The notes beneath the pieces were generated by a model. That model saw nothing but the letters and a program-made list of their open reading frames with translations, had not been told where the DNA came from and did no database searches. A program made the position numbers and the translations under genes. 64,000 bases of DNA from Cornus controversa (lineage: Eukaryota; Streptophyta; Magnoliopsida; Cornales; Cornaceae), in NCBI GenBank assembly GCA_026545225.1, contig CM048849.1, positions 34,432,836 to 34,496,835 of the forward strand, read 5' to 3'. This document shows positions 11,051 to 23,048 of this stretch, piece by piece; positions within the stretch are counted from its first letter, which is position 1, and every line of letters begins with the position of its first letter.

Positions 11051-11761
11051 ATTATATTCACCGTAGGCTCACAATGGTACGCGTAAGACCAGGCCAATCC
11101 CGAGTTTCAAATCTATAGGCTAAAGGAACAGAGGGGCAAGGTTGCCCACGTAAAGGTAAAGAGCGCTCTTATGCCAAAAGAAAAGGAAGCGTATTCACTC
11201 TCAAACTGTGATGGATAGGTTCTAGTTGATTGATATCGACTGCTAATTGGATGATCTGATACAAGATTTGAAGATGCTTGATGCCCACCTTAGTGGAGAA
11301 CCTTGCCTCTATTTTCTATGGATAATCACTTGAGAAACTATTTTCTTAAGCAAGCCAATGGTGCTCCGCGCAGCCACGAACTCCCCACGTTCATGTTCTG
11401 GCAGAAGACTATGGTCTAGTTTATCCATTGTCCATTGCCCTGGGAAACCACTTAACTTATTATCCATCGAAAGTCTTGTTCAACCGAACCATATTGTCTT
11501 TCTTTTAAGTTGAGTATCGTGCCCTAGCCCTCCCCTTTCCTGCTATAGATGCTAGCCCTGCGCTAATTGCTTCCTTCCCTACAAAGAGATCTCTCTCTAC
11601 CAAGAAATATGGCCTGGCATGGATTTCCCACTCGCAAAGAATTCTCGAAAGAGGGATTGATCTTTTGACACTTCAATTTATAGTGTATACCTTATCTTTG
11701 TATGGTGACGCCTCCTCTACAAAATACAATATTGAAAGTTTGTACGACTAGAACCCAAGAT
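11051..11761. other. Possible organelle-derived sequence downstream of the Athila relic
   Basis: The Athila text stops near 11035-11050 and a less AT-rich stretch follows that looks like plant mitochondrial intergenic DNA, without a recognisable gene. It ends at the second copy of the 38-bp repeat (11669-11706). Either mitochondrial DNA transferred to the nucleus or decayed retroelement; a database search is needed to decide. Confidence 0.3.
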
Positions 11762-13700
11762 TTTGATAGAGAATTGCGCAAGGCCTGTGATCTAGACCTA
11801 GAGGGGGTGAATAGGTCTTGATGGTTGGATTAGTTTATCTTAACTACTTTTTCAATTGAACTGAAATTAACAGAAATTCAAATTCAAATCATAAAAGAAA
11901 ATAAAAAATCACTTAATCCATCATGCAATCAACAAGTAATGGAGTAAATATTGGACAGAGATTTTTACGTGGAAAATCAACCAAAAAAAATTGTGGGACC
12001 TAATACAAGCATATGTAATGCACTACAAGAAATAGATATTACAACCTAGACAATTTTCCAAAATTGTAGAAGTCAATCTCTATTTAATGGATTGATTATG
12101 GTGTTGAACTCTTCAAATGAAATCCATAGTGATAGATGTCAACACATAATGAAAACACTCATTAATGCCAAGATTAATGAATGCAAAGAAAAATATGATG
12201 CACCCTATAATTCAATAATATGCTCTCTCTATATGTTCTAGATAGCTATTCTATGTTATTCTGCGTAGGAGTAGTGTGTATGTATAGGCCAAGTAGAGAG
12301 GTATATACTAGGAAGCACGAACACGCCTAAAAAGGCAAAGAATCCATGTCGAACACTGACACTCGTCGGACACGCCCCGACCTGTGTCGGACACGCCAAA
12401 AAACATATTTGATTTTTTATTTTTGTATTTTTGGAAACGGCACGGACACGCGTCCGACATACCATGAATTTTCGGACATGGTGCGGACACAGCATGGACA
12501 CATGTTAGACACGCCAATTTTTTTTTCTCTTTTTCCTCTTGTTTTCATAAATCTTTTCTCTTCCATAGATTCTTACTTTATTTTTCACTAATCCCTAATC
12601 TTTTTCCTCTTGTTTTCATAAATCTTTTCTCTTCCATGGATTCTTACTTTATTTTTCACTAATCCCTAATTTTTTTCTAACAAACCCTAATTTTTTTTTT
12701 CTTTTTTCTCTTTTTTTAGCCGCCTTTTTTTTTTCCAGCAAAACACAAGTTCTAAAAAGGTTGTTTTAACAATTCAACTATAACCCATCTCATTTATTCA
12801 TGTTTGTTCCTTTTTGCACTTCTTTTTCTTATTATACAACTGCTATTTTTACATGTGACTTTCTGATAATGCTTTTGTATTTGGAGTAAGCTGGAATGAT
12901 GTTTAAATAATAAGACTAGTTTTTATTCTAATGTCTCATTTTGATTTGGTTTTATGACGTTGTGACAACATCGTTCTCTTATAATTATTGTTGTTGTTGT
13001 GGAGTAGATTCAATTGTGTACTTGTGACTTATGATTTGTGAATTTTTGCTTTGTTAGGTTGATGAAAAATAATATTACTCTTAATTATTTAAAGTACGAC
13101 ATTGAATATTATATAAAAGTAAATATTTATTATTTGTCGTGTCCGTGTCCTAATTTTTAGATTTGTCGTGTCCGTGTCGTATCCGTGTCCTGTATCCGTT
13201 TCTGTGCTTCTCAAGGTATATAGAAAGTAGGGTTTGTAATGTTTTAAATCAAAAAGGATATTAAATTTCCGCATGGCTTGATCGACACAACTCCAATGGC
13301 CTTTGATTGATAACTCGATCAATCGAAGTCTACTGTAGTTTATACTTGGAACATTTCAAAACATGAAGTTTCCGAAAACACTTTCATGCATATCAAAAGA
13401 GATTTTATGAATCAAATCAAATCATGAAAACTTAAAACCCTAATTTGGTGAGTGCATCCAAGTGTTAAATTACCTTTTTACCCATGTTATAGAAGATTAT
13501 GTATTTACCCTTGTGTGTAGCTTCAAATTCCTTCTTCAACCAGGACCAAGAGGTAACAACTAACAATTAACACTAACTAACTTTTGAAAATTTTATCTAA
13601 AATAGAAATCAAAAACAAAAGTTACCGACTCTAGTTTTGTTTTACAAAATTTGTCAACTTAAGTCCTATTGACCTAACAACATTCATGAAATGAACATAT
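11762..13700. repeat. Degenerate LTR-type repeat, copy 1
   Basis: Begins with TCTAGACCTAGAGGGGGTGA-type text and carries TTTTTACGTGGAAAA and, near its end, ACCCTAATTTGGTGAGTGCAT and TTAAGTCCTATTGACC. Matching text in the same order occurs at about 34700-35860 (same strand), and an inverted relative lies at about 26690-28360. This style of sequence is common in LTRs of plant retrotransposons, but the family cannot be named and no terminal TG/CA pair was fixed. A TIR element (12308-13213) is nested inside. Confidence 0.5.
12308..13213. mobile_element. MULE-like foldback TIR element, copy 1
   Basis: The ends are inverted: CTAGGAAGCACGAACACG at the left and CCGTTTCTGTGCTTCTCA at the right. Both subterminal regions are packed with GGACACG/CGTGTCCG repeats. 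The flanks are AGGTATATA at 12299-12307 and 13214-13222, an exact 9-bp duplication, which is the Mutator superfamily length. The core is AT-rich and has no coding capacity. Related elements are at 16705-17543 and 31865-32461. Confidence 0.75.
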
Positions 13701-13800
13701 TGTTGTGATAAGAGAAGCTTTTGTTAAAAAAAGGACAATACTTCTTAAAATTTACCTCCACTGTAAAAGGAAGTTGGAGGATCCATTATAATATCATATT

Positions 13801-15061
13801 GGAAAAATTACATTGATCTCCCCTGTAAATAGGCGAAATAACAGAGACATCTCCTGTGTTTTTAAAAATAACACTGACCTCCCTTGTCAGTGTACCTTTT
13901 GTAACACTGACCTCCCCTGTCAGCTTTACAGGTACGAAAATTGCTGATGTCATGGTATTTTTGACCTGAAAATCTAAAAATACCCCTAAAACGTATGAAA
14001 GGACTAAAATACCCCTATTTGACATATTATTTGTTGACATTTTTACCCCCACTATTCATCATCTTCTTCCCCAAATTAAACCCACTGTTTTCCTATTTTC
14101 TGTAAGATCAATTTGTAGCGTTGAAGTGAACCAGATGAGTTCACCGTATCTTGAAGACTAAATCATCAATTGTTTGGTTCAATGTGTTAATATGTCTTCC
14201 AGAGTATGGTTTCTTTTGTCTATGGTGAATTTTGCCCCCAACCCCAAAAAGCATCCATGGAAGTAGATTATTAGTATTGCTGCCACTTATTCCACTCCCT
14301 AGATTATTGCAGGTGATTTTAATACATTCAAAACTATGAAAAAGCTATACCAATGATCTGAATCAATGTTTGTCACAAACTAACCTTAGAAAAGTAAAGG
14401 ACAGAACAATCTCATGAGACACAGGTGAAAATTTTCGAATGTCAAATGAATAGTACACCTCGTCTTGGTTGATTACAAAGTTGAAGATGATTATATATTT
14501 CGAATGCATTTATGGTACTCCACTGAATCTGATTCCATTCCATGTCTCACTTCGATACACTCTGCTCTGTTTGTTTGGCAAAAAAATTTTTGGAAGGCCA
14601 TTACTGTCGAGCTTGACGGTATGGTCATCGGAGGATGGATCGTCGGGGCTCTGCCATGACGTTAAGTGTCGGTTCAAGCCGGTTTTTAAATCCCATCTGA
14701 GCTTCATACCTGGCAGCAATTGGGAAGAGAGAGAGGAACTGAGATTTGTTGTGATATATATATATATATATATTAATTTATATTGCAGTATATATGTACA
14801 TTGACTGAGGAGAGAGAGAGAGAGGAGGAGAATGAGATTACAGAAGCTAGATGTGACCTAAGATGATAAGGGTAATTTGGTATTTTAACATAACAAATTT
14901 TTTACAATTAAAAAATATTAAATCGTTCAGGGCTATATTAGTCATTTTACCATTTTGGAGGCTCGACAACTCTGACAAGGGAGGTCAGTGTTATTTTTGA
15001 AACAACAGGGGGGGTATTTGTTATTTCGCCTATTTAAAGGGGAGGTCAGTGTAATTTTCCT
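13801..15061. mobile_element. Non-autonomous Mutator-like element with long terminal inverted repeats
   Basis: Long inverted ends of roughly 110 bp: the left reads GGAAAAATTACATTGATCTC and onward to TTGTCAG; the right, reverse complemented, gives the same pattern (GGAAAATTACACTGACCTCC). Flanks TATCATATT at 13792-13800 and 15062-15070 are a 9-bp duplication, as expected for MULEs. The middle (about 14050-14900) contains less AT-rich, exon-like text, including an open frame at 14465-14659, flanked by a TA microsatellite (about 14754-14773) and a GA microsatellite (about 14811-14830). A captured host fragment (Pack-MULE) is possible but not shown. Confidence 0.75.
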
Positions 15062-15358
15062 TATCATATTGAATGAAACACAAGTTCTTAAGTTTTGGTG
15101 AAATGTCATGTTCTTTACAAGGAAGTGAAGTGATTCCCAGTTAACCTGAGTGTTGATTCCTAGTTTTATCTTAAAATACCTATTTCCTTTATTGTCTCAT
15201 TCCCTTTACTTAATTTATCACTACAACTGTTACATTGAAGATCCCACAGCCCATTGTCTAAAGTGTTGAAGCCGCTCCAGCATCAATGACACCTATAAAA
15301 AACTACTATGTAAGAATAACTACCAAATGTAACTTGATCTTTCCCTTGGTAATTGTTT

Positions 15359-15833
15359 TGTAATACCCCGCTCCAACACATGGTATGATATTGTCCGCTT
15401 TGGGCCTGAGCCCGCACGGTTTTGCTCTTGGGTTTACCCCAAAAGGCCTCATACCATTTGAAGAGAACATACTACATATAAGCACATCCCCTTTTCCACA
15501 CCCAGGCGATGTGGGATTGAGCACCCTGCACCCTGTCAGTGTGGTAGCTCAGCCCAGTGTCTGTCTATGCACCCGCCCACTCAGGGGCGTAGCCATTAAG
15601 GCCCCAGTGGGTACATTAGTACCCACTTAACTCTATAAATTTTTTTTTATATATATAGTAAATGCAATTTTTTGGAGTTTAGAAATGTAATCACCTATTA
15701 AATTTTGAGTCATGTACCCACTTAGTTTTATAAAAAACAAATTATAACCCGAACATTTGCGTTCGTACCCACTTGTACAAATTCCTGGCTACGCCCCTGC
15801 GCCCACTCACACCCGTCCACAAGGGTTACTACA
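15359..15833 (-). mobile_element. Solo TRIM LTR (with nested hAT MITE)
   Basis: A single TRIM LTR of the family seen at 3482-4728 starts TGTAATACCCC and ends TTACTACA. It is flanked by TGTTT at 15354-15358 and 15834-15838, an exact 5-bp duplication, so it is a solo LTR left by recombination. It is split at 15582-15799 by a MITE. Without the MITE it is about 249 bp, matching the other copies. Confidence 0.88.
15582..15799. mobile_element. hAT-type MITE inside the TRIM LTR
   Basis: A 218-bp element with perfect 14-bp terminal inverted repeats CAGGGGCGTAGCCA, flanked by the 8-bp duplication CGCCCACT (15574-15581 and 15800-15807). The 8-bp duplication and CAGGG-type end are hAT hallmarks. AT-rich core, no coding capacity. 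Confidence 0.92.
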
Positions 15834-15838
15834 TGTTT

Positions 15839-16694
15839 GGCCAAATACAAAGTTTCCAAAAATACATATACTTCCTATTCAACCCAAAAATGCAAAGTTC
15901 TGCTAAATTTTCTTCCTTCAACCCCCACCCCGGTTAATCTTACCCAAAATAACTAGATGTAGTAGGGTAGCCACCAAATTGTTTTCCTGAGTTTTTTATT
16001 TAAAAATTGAAGTTCTAAATTAAGGTTGAAGCTTTTAACACCAAATTTTTTAATTTAATTGAGTTTTGCACCTTGCAGAAACCTTCTTCTTCTTCTTTTT
16101 TCTATTTTTTTCTTTTTCTTTTTTCTTTTTCAAGGGTGTAACTTTACTCTACTAGATGAAAAATCAAATATGTAGAGATCCCTGTAATTTTTTCTTCTCT
16201 CCTAGTTGCAGAGGACTGCACTTCATTTCTTTGTTAAGAGAGAATGCAATCCAATAACCACATCATAGAGGTAGTAAGTACAGGAATATCTACAAAAGTT
16301 TATCTTATTAGTGCATAGAAATTAATGAACTTGTAAGGAACCTCTATCCAAGTTCAACAAATAGCTGATCAAAATGAGGCAGCTCACATCCAACCTAATG
16401 AATGGGTTGCATTTAGATTAGCTAAATACATGTGCAATGCTTTCGATCGGTAATCATTGTGAATCAATCCTCAAAGTTTTACTTATCTAAGAGGCAATAG
16501 ATGGGGAAAATTGAATGAATCCATCTCAAAGTTTTCAAATATATTAAACCACCTATATTGATACATTACACTAACTGATGCATATAGTATATTTCTATAT
16601 TCAAAAAATCACAGGCGCAAGATCAAGCCAGCTCTTGCTTGTGCATTTAATCGGAGTTATCAAGCAGGTGTCCATCTGCCCCCATTGAAAGAGT
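15839..16694. other. Unclassified AT-rich intronic DNA
   Basis: No gene, no repeat ends and no long open frame seen. A pyrimidine-rich run lies at about 16085-16135. Confidence 0.4.
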
Positions 16695-16704
16695 GAAGAA
16701 AAAC

Positions 16705-17543
16705 TAGGAAGCACGGACACGCCTAAAAAGGCAAAGAATCCGTGTCCGACACGGATACGACAAGTGTCGAACACGCCAAAAAACGTGTCTGATTTTTTTT
16801 TATTTTTTTGAATTTTCGGACACGGATCGGACACGGCGCGGACACGCGTCCGACACGGCTTGAATTTTCAGACACGACGCGGACACATGTTGGACACGCC
16901 AAATTTTTTTTTTCTCTTTTTCCTCTTGTTTTCATGAATCTTCTCTCTTCCATGGATTCTTACTTTATTTTTCACTAATCCCTAATTATTTTTCTAACAA
17001 AACCCTAATTGTTTTTGCTTTTTTCTCCTTTTTTAGCCTCTTTCTTTCTTTTTTCTAGCAAAACACAAGTCTAGAAATGTTGTTTTAACAATTCAACTAT
17101 AGCCCATCTCATCTCTTCATCTTTGTTCTTTTTTACTTTTCTTTCTCTTATTGTACAACTGCTATCTTTTACATGTGACTTTCTCATGATGCTAGAATGA
17201 TGATGTTTAAATGATAAGACTAGTTTTTATTCTAATGTCTCGTTTTGATTTGGTTTTATGACTTTGTGACATCGTTCTCTTATAATTATTGTTGTTGTGG
17301 AGTAGATTCAATTGTGTACTTGTGATTTATGATTTGTGAATTTTTTCTTTGTTAGGTTGATGAAAAATAATATTGCTCTTAATTATTTAAAGTACGACAT
17401 CAAATATTATGTAAAAATAAATATTTATTATTTGCCGTGTCCCCGCCGTGTCCGTGTCCTAATTTTTTAGGATTTGTCGTGTCGCCGTCTCCGTGTCGTG
17501 TCGTATCCATGTCCCGTATCCGTTTCCATTTCCGTGCTTCTTA
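16705..17543. mobile_element. MULE-like foldback TIR element, copy 2
   Basis: Same family as 12308-13213: starts TAGGAAGCACGGACACGCC, ends TCCGTGCTTCTTA, with dense GGACACG/CGTGTCC repeats near both ends and an AT-rich core that closely follows copy 1 (for example TTCATGAATCTTCTCTCTTC). Flanks GAAGAAAAAC at 16695-16704 and 17544-17553 are an exact 10-bp match, consistent with a 9-10-bp target duplication. Confidence 0.78.
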
Positions 17544-17553
17544 GAAGAAAAAC

Positions 17554-18100
17554 ATAATTTTGGTCTTGGATTTATTTTGGTATTTGATAAACCCAAATCA
17601 ATTGTAATCCCACCTTGGAGCTTGGTCAAAGTAAAAATCTTTCAACTCCCAAACCTTCTATTTGAAAACAATTCACACTGTGAATGTATTGATATTTTGT
17701 TATTTAGCCCATGATCGTCATTTCAATTAGTCCTTTATCTATACCTAAAATTAGTACATGAAAAAGTTTACAAAATTAAAACTTTAAATGACATTGAAAA
17801 GTAAAAAAACTAATATCTACAAGTATGAAGGTTTTGATAGTAAAAAGAAAGAAAAAAAAATCATGTCCCTGACACTGTGAATTTGTGCAAGTGCATATCT
17901 TTTTAGTGATATAAATTGTGCAACTATTAATCATAATATTCTACAAATTGATTTACATTATTAATCTTAATACTCTATTTTTGCTTGAAAAGTACGCATA
18001 TCGTATAGATTTCATATAAACTTTTAACTAGCATGTTTTTAAATTTCAATTAGACATTTATTTTTATTTATATCCTACATCTTATAATGAAATCAATGTA
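17554..18100. other. Unclassified sequence before the LINE
   Basis: AT-rich, no gene. The part at about 17810-17960 resembles 25500-25650 on the other side of the LINE (shared GTGCATATCTTTTTA-like and CATAATATTCTACAA text), so the LINE region may sit between two copies of an older repeat. Confidence 0.35.
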
Positions 18101-20094
18101 TTGACAAGGGCAACTAGGGTTCCAAGGGCGACTAGGGTTTTGTTGAGGAAGACAAGAGTTCTTCTCCATGGGTTCAAACCTTCCCACAACTGCCACTGGG
18201 AACTCCTCCCCATTCTCAGTCATCCCCACGACCACATGGAGTTCTCTCTACTAGTGTGATGCAAGAACCTGTTACCAATTTTCCTATCATGGTGAGTGCA
18301 AGTCGATGGATAAGATATCCATCGAAGACGAAGATATAGCTAAAGAAATCGAATATTGGGCTAACTCTGTCATTTTGTTATGTCATGGGAAAGAAGCCAT
18401 ACTTCCATTTTCAAATACTATGTCAACCAAAAGTGGACAAAAGACGCCATTGTAGTTTCCCTAAAAGATGCATTTTCGAGATTAAGTTTAATGATCCTTC
18501 AGAGTTAGAAGCAGTCCTTAAGAGGGTTCATACTTTCAAAGGGCATCTTATCATTGTCAAAAAGTGGAACAAGAAAGTGAAATTGGAACGCTATATCATA
18601 CTTGGATCAAGCTTTTTAATCTTCCAGTCCATGCAAGAATTCTAATACTATCTTGAAGTTTTGCTCCAACTTTTTCAAGCCAATGAACCTGGATGATCTC
18701 TTAACTGCTAGGGAGTGTGGACAGTTGTTCATGTAATGACAGAAGTGGATGTTCAAGGTGAGTTTCCTGATCATGTTATTGTCTTGATACATGAGCAGGA
18801 GTGTGTAGTTGACATATTGTATGAATGGAGACCTCAATATTTTTACTAATAAAAAAAAAAGTAATTTCTGCAAGGGAGTGGATCACTTGAAGCAAATGCC
18901 CTATCAAAGTCCAGCAAGCAGCAACTAAACCAACGATTATTTAACAATAGGTTGTAAAAAGGAATGGTAACTTAGTGGCTGTGGAGGGGAAGGATGCAAC
19001 TGAGCAGCAGGATAAGGATCAAGAATCTATGGTGGCTGACAGTTCTTGCAGGGGACTCTGGGGATGGTATTTCTCAAACGCAGGAGGACCATGTTAAGAA
19101 GGTGGATAATTTTCCCAAAGAGACTGTTGTTGCTTCTGATGGAACTAACATTCAAGACCAGGAGGCTTTAGTGGTTCATTCCTACTAGTGATGGAACCTC
19201 TTCAAAGGTTGAGGAGAGAAGGTCTTCTCTAGCTGGCTCTGGTGGGAAGAAGTCCAAGTAGAAGAAAAAAGAGCCAAGTTGTGCAACTTGATAGAATCAC
19301 AGGAACTAAGTTCGCTAGTGGTGTCATTCCACCTAATCCAATCTCTCGATTATTGAAAATTGGAACATGAGAGGCCTGAATAGATCTTGGATGCAAGGGA
19401 GTTGCAGGCTTGGATTAGATCTTTTAATCTCTCTCTGGTAAGTCTATTGAGACTATAAGCAGTCTAATTTTAAGATCTCTAATTCTATTAGATAGCAATT
19501 GAAGTGAATAGCTAATTACAGTTCTGATGAAATTGGAACCCTAATCTTTTTTTATGTTGTTCCTTTAGTAGAAAATGCTGGGTGTATGTGTCCAGAAGTC
19601 TTTTTATGTATCTGCTATTTATGTTGTCAACACAATGACAGAAAGGATAGTTCTATAGCATTCTATCCTTCAGTCCTAGAGGTTGGATGGTCCTTGGCTA
19701 GCCATAGGGATTGAAATATAATTATGGCTCATGGTGAAAAAATGGTGGGTCCAAGGGTTCCTCAACTTATTATAGATGAGTTTAATTCTAAGGCCTAAAT
19801 GAGTTCCCTGTTGCTAATGGGAGACGGACATGGTGGGTCCAAGGGTTCCTCAACTTATTATAGATGAGTTTAATTCTATTCTTGATGGTTGAGGCCTAAA
19901 TGAGTTCCCTGTTGCTAATGGGAGACGGACTTGGACTAATAACCAGTTTACTAGAAGAAGAATATAGGCTAGGCTGAACAGTGGGCTTGTGATTTCTGCT
20001 TGGCATGACTCTTTTCCAAACTCAAAGTTGGTGCTATCAGCAGCATCTCTCTGGTCATTATCGTATGATAGTTTATTCATCTTTGGATTGCTTT
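18101..20094 (+). pseudogene. Dead LINE (non-LTR retrotransposon), 5' part with ORF1 and start of ORF2
   Basis: Starts with AGGGTT-rich leader text typical of plant LINEs. ORF1 remnants on the plus strand at about 18280-18650 resemble the DUF4283 domain of plant LINE gag proteins (GHLIIVKKWN and a downstream WIKLFNLPVHARIL in another frame). ORF2 begins near 19340 with endonuclease-like text (NWNMRGLN), and 19690-20090 shows VANGRRTWTNNQFTRRR-type endonuclease residues. Stops and frameshifts are dense. A local duplication of about 50 bp occurs at 19810-19870. The element is cut by a solo LTR at 20095. Confidence 0.75.
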
Positions 20095-23043
20095 TGTAAT
20101 ACCCGAAAAATTTAGGTGTCAATTTAATCTCTTTACATTATTACTTTATTTTATTAATTCATGTGAAATGTTTTTTTTTTTTTTTTTGTTTTATATAGAT
20201 TATCATTGTAGGAGAGTTGCTTGTCTTTTATACATGCATATTGTCATTTTATGTGAATTGGTATAAATTGTGTATTATTTTTATTTAAATGTTTTGGGTT
20301 GGGCTAGGGAGGAATTTGGGCTAGGATGAGTGGGCTAAGGTTATGTTTAAAATGATGGGCCTAGAGTTATAATAATATTGCTATCGCTATATTTATTATT
20401 ATTATTAATTTGATTTTTATTAGTTTTAGGAAAAACAATAAAAGAATAATTAAAACAAAAAGGAAAAGAAAAGAAGAAGAAATTAGGGTTTGTCGTTGTG
20501 TTACGCACAGAACTAAAAGAGAGAAAACGAAAGAGAGAAGGGAGTGACGATCGGGTGAACAAGTTAATTCGTCAGGAAAAAGGCAAGTTTAATTCTTCTC
20601 TTCCCCCTTGAATCCGTATGCATAGTCTAGGTTTGAGCATATATTTATATTAAAAATTTGTAGTTAATTGCATGTTTATATTTTTCTGCTATTGATAAAT
20701 TTCGTGAGATTAACTATGATGATTGTATGTAGATTTAATTGATTTTGTTCATGAAAGGTTATATGCATATATGTTCATGTATATGTATATTGTGTTAAGG
20801 AAGAAATCATTCATTTATGCAATTTGTAAGAAATAATTGTTTAATTGTGAACCTACTGTGTTGGAATTAAATTGTAAACAACTCTAAATCCTTAGGAAAA
20901 CAGATCGTGAATTATTGGGTTTTAAATTTTTGAATTTTGCGAAGAACCCTAGAACTTGTGAATTGGGGGTTTTTGATTCGGGCTGTTTCGGATGGGGCTT
21001 TTTACACCAATACGTAGACGGCGTCGAGAGGAGAAGAACGGCGCAAAAATGGAGGCGAACGGTGGCCGGAGGAGGCCGGACCGTCGCCGGGAAGTCGCCG
21101 GCAGCGCGCTGTGCGCGCTGCTGGGCGCGCTGGGGAAGAAGCCCCAGCGCAGGGGCTTCCCCACGCGCCTGGCCGGCGCCGAGAAAAATACTTTTGGGCC
21201 CCACTCGCGGGGGCCCACCCCTGGGTCCACTTTGGGCCCATTCCGATATATTTTAATATTTTTTTTGAATTTTTGAAATTTTTGGAAAAACTTGAAAATT
21301 TGAAAAATCATTTTTTAAAAATACTTTCATGATTCCAAAAATTCTGAACATTTTACTGTATGATATTGGAGGTTAAATACACTTAATTTTAAATTTTCAA
21401 CTCAAAACACTTTTCCCTTGTTGTCCAATTAATTTTTAAAAGTACCCAAACGCTGTATTTTTCCCTTTTTGTAATTTTAGAAAATACTTTTACAACTCCA
21501 AAAATTCCCAAATTTTTACTGTAACTCTCTGGAGGTTAAATACACTTGGGTTTAAAGTTTCAACTCAAAATGATCTTTCCTTGTTGTTCAATTGAATTTT
21601 AAAGTGTCCAAAAGCTGGGTTTTTTTACTTTCTGTAATTTTAGAAAATACTTCTGAAATTCCAAAAATTCCCAAAATTTTTCTGTAACTGTTTAGAGATT
21701 AAATGACCTTGGGTTTAAATTTTCACCTCGATTTGAGCTTCCCTTGGTGTTCAATTAATTTTTAAAGTGCCTAAAAGTTGGATTTTCACCTTCTTTGGTT
21801 TATTAAAAATGTTTTAAATTTAAGAAAATTCCAGAATATTTTCTTAGTGTTCTTAGAAGTGAAATAGGCCCAGAAACCTAGATAAAAGGAAGTTTAGATC
21901 CCCGCGGAGATTTGAGGGCATTGGAGATTGGTTTGAGGAAGTGTTTCCTCTAATGGGTGTTATGTTATTTTGATTTAATCAATTGTGCTTATTATATATA
22001 TAAATGCACATGGGATACTTGATTTAGGTTACTTGTGAATGATTTGTCATATGGGGATAATTGCATAGCTGATAATTCAAATTGGTAGTCTGTGCAAATT
22101 AAAAGTAATAATACATCTTGTTTATTTATTATTTCATATTGGGAATGCATTTGTAATTTTTATTTGACATGTAAGGATTGCCCGGTGTGTCAGGATCGCC
22201 CATACCTAATAAGGTATCTATATTTTTATTTGGCATGTAAGGATTGCCCGGCGTGTCAGGATCGCCCATACCTAATAAGGTATCTATATTTTTATTTGGC
22301 ATGTAAGGATTGCCCGGCGTGTCAGGATCGCCCATCCCTATTAATGTATTCATGCATCATAATCGACATATCATGATTGCATAGATTTCATAAAATACAT
22401 ACATGTGTATCTTGATTTGTGAACATAAAGAAGGGGATCGTTTTTATATTGTAAGGGTTGTTGAGGAAATATATGAGATGATTTGTATTTTTAAAAGTAT
22501 GAACTGAATAAGGAATAAACTGAGGGGTTGAACGTATATTTATCTATTGTGTCCCTCACATTGAGGGTATGTATATTGATTCTCTGATTGGGATGTAGTA
22601 GATAGAACTTGCTCGTGGGTTTAACCCACTTTGTTGATATTTCAGGTCCCAAGCAGTTTCCCCCGCGAGGATAGAGTACTAGGGTTGGGCTGTGACAGAC
22701 ATCTACTCTCACCAGTCTCAGGGTAGGAATCTACTTTTTCTTCAGGAATAAAACTATGAACTCATTTAGAGGTTTTGGTTTTGGATTTTAATTTAAGTAT
22801 TGAACTTTTATTTCTTTCTGGTTAAGGGGTCCTTGGGTTACGGGACTTCCAAATTGTATTACCAGAATTTAATGATTTATTTATCAATTATTTTAAATTC
22901 AATGGAATTTCTGTTCAGCTTTTAGCAATTGTTCTATTTCTATCCTTTGCATCTATGCTTGTTGCTATCAGTGGTTAATATTCCTCAAGTTTTGTGTATG
23001 AGACTGGCCACCTCATGCGCGAAATTTTCTGGGGAGTATTTCA
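20095..23043 (+). mobile_element. Solo LTR A of the 3-kb Del/Tekay-like gypsy family
   Basis: A 2949-bp LTR, starting TGTAATACCC and ending GGGGAGTATTTCA, flanked by GCTTT at 20090-20094 and 23044-23048 (exact 5-bp duplication). It is homologous over its length to the LTRs at 42892-45920 and 50071-53098. It holds a GC-rich island (about 21040-21180), three copies of a 65-bp tandem repeat (about 22165-22340) and no retrotransposon coding sequence. It lies inside the LINE. Confidence 0.92.
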
Positions 23044-23048
23044 GCTTT

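Noticed and set aside
22129-22353. Repetitive protein encoded by the 65-bp LTR repeats
   Set aside because: The period is not a multiple of three and the repeats are non-coding LTR sequence present in both orientations.
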